Notes under the pieces: generated by a model
What the model saw: only the letters and a program-made list of their open reading frames with translations
Database searches by the model: none
What the model was told of the DNA's origin: nothing
Translations under genes and position numbers: made by a program
Source of the DNA: Myroides oncorhynchi
Lineage (GTDB): Bacteria; Bacteroidota; Bacteroidia; Flavobacteriales; Flavobacteriaceae
Assembly (NCBI RefSeq): GCF_020905415.1
Contig: NZ_JAJJMP010000001.1
Location: forward strand, 1,437,501 to 1,501,500
DNA length: 64,000 bases
Direction: 5' to 3'
Shown: positions 62,600 through 64,000 of the stretch, in pieces
How the letters are laid out: each line of letters starts with the position of its first letter
Position numbering within the stretch: the first letter of the stretch is position 1

Positions 62600-63085
62600 T
62601 TAAGATGGATCAACTAAGAATAATGGTTGATCAAATTCTACTGGTGAAGCATCGTCAACTAATACTTTAACGATTTTACCAGAAATCTCAGATTCTATTT
62701 CGTTGAATAGTTTCATTGCTTCAATTACACAAACTACGTCTCCTGTTTTGATCGTTTTACCTACTTCTGCAAAAGGTTCTTTATCTGGAGCAGGTTTTCT
62801 GTAGAATGTACCAATAATTGGTGATTTTACAGTGATGTATTTCGAATCTTCAGTTTGAGCTGGTTCTGTCGCAGCTACTGGTGCAGCTGGTGCTACATTT
62901 TGTTGAGCTAACGGTGCTTGAGCTAAAGCTGAACCTACTGGTACTTGTTGGATGTAAGTAGTTTCAGTATTACCTGCCTCAGTTGTTTTGATGGTGATTT
63001 TAAAATCATCCATTTCTAATTTTACTTCTGTAGCACCTGATTTCGCTACGAACTTGATTAAGTTTTGAATCTCTCTAATGTCCAT
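62600..63085 (-). CDS. accB: biotin carboxyl carrier protein of acetyl-CoA carboxylase
   Basis: The 161-residue protein carries biotin on the Lys of VCVIEAMKLFNEIESE (EAMK motif). It starts at ATG 63085 (MDIREIQNLIKFVAKSG), which is the usual BCCP start. An in-frame ATG at 63151 would overlap the fabH stop and add 22 unrelated residues. A Pro/Ala-rich linker (LAQAPLAQQNVAPAAPVAAT) joins the two domains. It is between fabH and accC. Confidence 0.96.
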   Translation of the reverse strand: MDIREIQNLIKFVAKSGATEVKLEMDDFKITIKTTEAGNTETTYIQQVPVGSALAQAPLAQQNVAPAAPVAATEPAQTEDSKYITVKSPIIGTFYRKPAPDKEPFAEVGKTIKTGDVVCVIEAMKLFNEIESEISGKIVKVLVDDASPVEFDQPLFLVDPS

Positions 63086-63108
63086 ACCTATGTATTGGTT
63101 AGTTGTTT

Positions 63109-64000
63109 TTATTTCGCTGTGTACGCCCACTTTAAGTACATTGCACCCCACGTGAAACCACCTCCAAAAGTAGCGAAAATTATATTATCACCCTTTTTAA
63201 GTTGTTTTTCGTAATCGCAAAGTAGTAATGGTAAAGTGGCAGACGTTGTATTTCCGTATCTTTCGATATTCATTAATACCTTAGAATCATCTAATCCCAT
63301 TCTGTGAGCTGTTGCATCGATGATTCGCTTGTTTGCTTGGTGTGCAGCTAACCAAGTCACATCTTCTTGAGTAAGATTGTTGCGTTGCATTACTTTTTCA
63401 CTTACATCAGCCATATTAGATACAGCATATTTAAATACTGTTTTTCCATCTTGGAATACGTAGTGTTGTTTGTTTACAACTGTTTCTGCACTAGCTGGTA
63501 GGATAGATCCACCTGCTTCTATTTTTAAAAACTCACGACCTACGCCGTCACTTCTTAAGTATTCGTCTTGTACTCCGTAACCTTCAGTATTAGGTTCGAA
63601 TAAAACTGCTCCTGCAGCATCTCCAAAGATGATACAAGTAGCACGGTCAGTATAATCAATAATCGAAGACATCTTATCTGCCCCGATTAATAACACTTTC
63701 TTATATCTACCTGATTCTATATATGCAGAAGCTACTGACATACCATATAAAAAGCTAGAACAAGCTGCTTGTAAATCAAATGAAAATGCATTGGTTGCTC
63801 CAATTTTTGAGGCAACATACACTCCTGTAATTGCTACAGGCATATCTGGTGTAGCTGTTGATAGTATTACACAGTCTATATCCTTAGGATCTGTACCAGA
63901 TTTGCGTAATAAATCTTCTGCGGCTTTAATAGCCATATATGAAGCACCTTCTCCAGGTTTTTTAAGAATTCTTCTTTCTTTAATTCCTGTGCGGCTCGTT
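63109..64000 (-). CDS. fabH: 3-oxoacyl-ACP synthase III (partial, 5' end outside window)
   Basis: The C-terminal 296 residues or so are present; the frame runs off the window edge, with TSRTGIKERRI directly upstream of the first internal Met. It condenses acetyl-CoA with malonyl-ACP to start fatty acid synthesis. The catalytic Cys is in FDLQAACSSFLYG, His in LAAHQANKRIID, and Asn in IERYGNTTSATLPL. It precedes accB and accC in the usual flavobacterial order. Confidence 0.96.
   Translation of the reverse strand, partial: TSRTGIKERRILKKPGEGASYMAIKAAEDLLRKSGTDPKDIDCVILSTATPDMPVAITGVYVASKIGATNAFSFDLQAACSSFLYGMSVASAYIESGRYKKVLLIGADKMSSIIDYTDRATCIIFGDAAGAVLFEPNTEGYGVQDEYLRSDGVGREFLKIEAGGSILPASAETVVNKQHYVFQDGKTVFKYAVSNMADVSEKVMQRNNLTQEDVTWLAAHQANKRIIDATAHRMGLDDSKVLMNIERYGNTTSATLPLLLCDYEKQLKKGDNIIFATFGGGFTWGAMYLKWAYTAK

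Overview
The window is chromosomal DNA of a member of the Bacteroidota, most likely the family Flavobacteriaceae (a Myroides- or Flavobacterium-like bacterium). The grounds are low GC content, many TAnnTTTG promoter elements (the Bacteroidota -7 box), A-rich leaders instead of strong Shine-Dalgarno sites, a NuoG that lacks its C-terminal domain, a TonB receptor with an N-terminal carboxypeptidase-like domain, and an L32/fabH-accB-accC type locus. The genus is an inference; no rRNA or tRNA gene was seen.

Region 1 (1-8956, + strand): the 3' end of 4-hydroxyphenylpyruvate dioxygenase, a possible small RNA unit, a DUF3108 protein, tryptophan 2,3-dioxygenase, an M23 lipoprotein, glucose-6-phosphate isomerase, a TonB-dependent receptor and an aldo/keto reductase. 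Aromatic amino acid breakdown (HPPD and TDO) sits beside envelope and central metabolism. Region 2 (9024-13552, - strand): two uncharacterised envelope or membrane proteins and metG. Region 3 (13553-15150) is a gene-poor island of palindromic and tandem repeats holding an unannotated 39-codon reading frame. Region 4 (15170-25045): small lipoproteins and membrane proteins, a DUF5074-type lipoprotein gene cut in two by an intact IS4-family element, a DUF2891 lipoprotein, an unknown 554-residue protein, a CsaA-like protein, a 2H phosphoesterase, a GNAT enzyme and small proteins.

Region 5 (25096-33704): aspartate kinase with a GNAT gene, fructose-1,6-bisphosphatase, a TerB-like protein, dCMP deaminase, an S41 protease, an M13 peptidase and an SCO/Sco1 copper chaperone. 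Region 6 (34164-36667): the ferrous-iron uptake operon feoA-feoB plus a 43-residue FeoB-associated protein, with a repeated AT-rich motif around its promoter. Region 7 (36774-43280, - strand): the complete operon trpE-G-D-C-F-B-A, preceded by a 32-codon leader peptide with three consecutive Trp codons and a terminator, an apparent transcription attenuator. A PfkB sugar kinase and an InaA/Kdo-kinase-like protein follow.

Region 8 (45788-58662, - strand): all 14 subunit genes of NADH:quinone oxidoreductase (nuoA to nuoN) in order under one good promoter. Region 9 (58871-64000): a cold-shock protein, an IS1634-family element flanked by an unusually long 141-bp direct duplication, and accC, accB and partial fabH of fatty acid synthesis.

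The most notable items are the trp attenuator, the 141-bp IS1634 target duplication, the repeat island with its small reading frame, the clean IS4 interruption of a surface lipoprotein gene, and the candidate iron operator at feoA. No defence system, CRISPR array, prophage or biosynthetic cluster was found.
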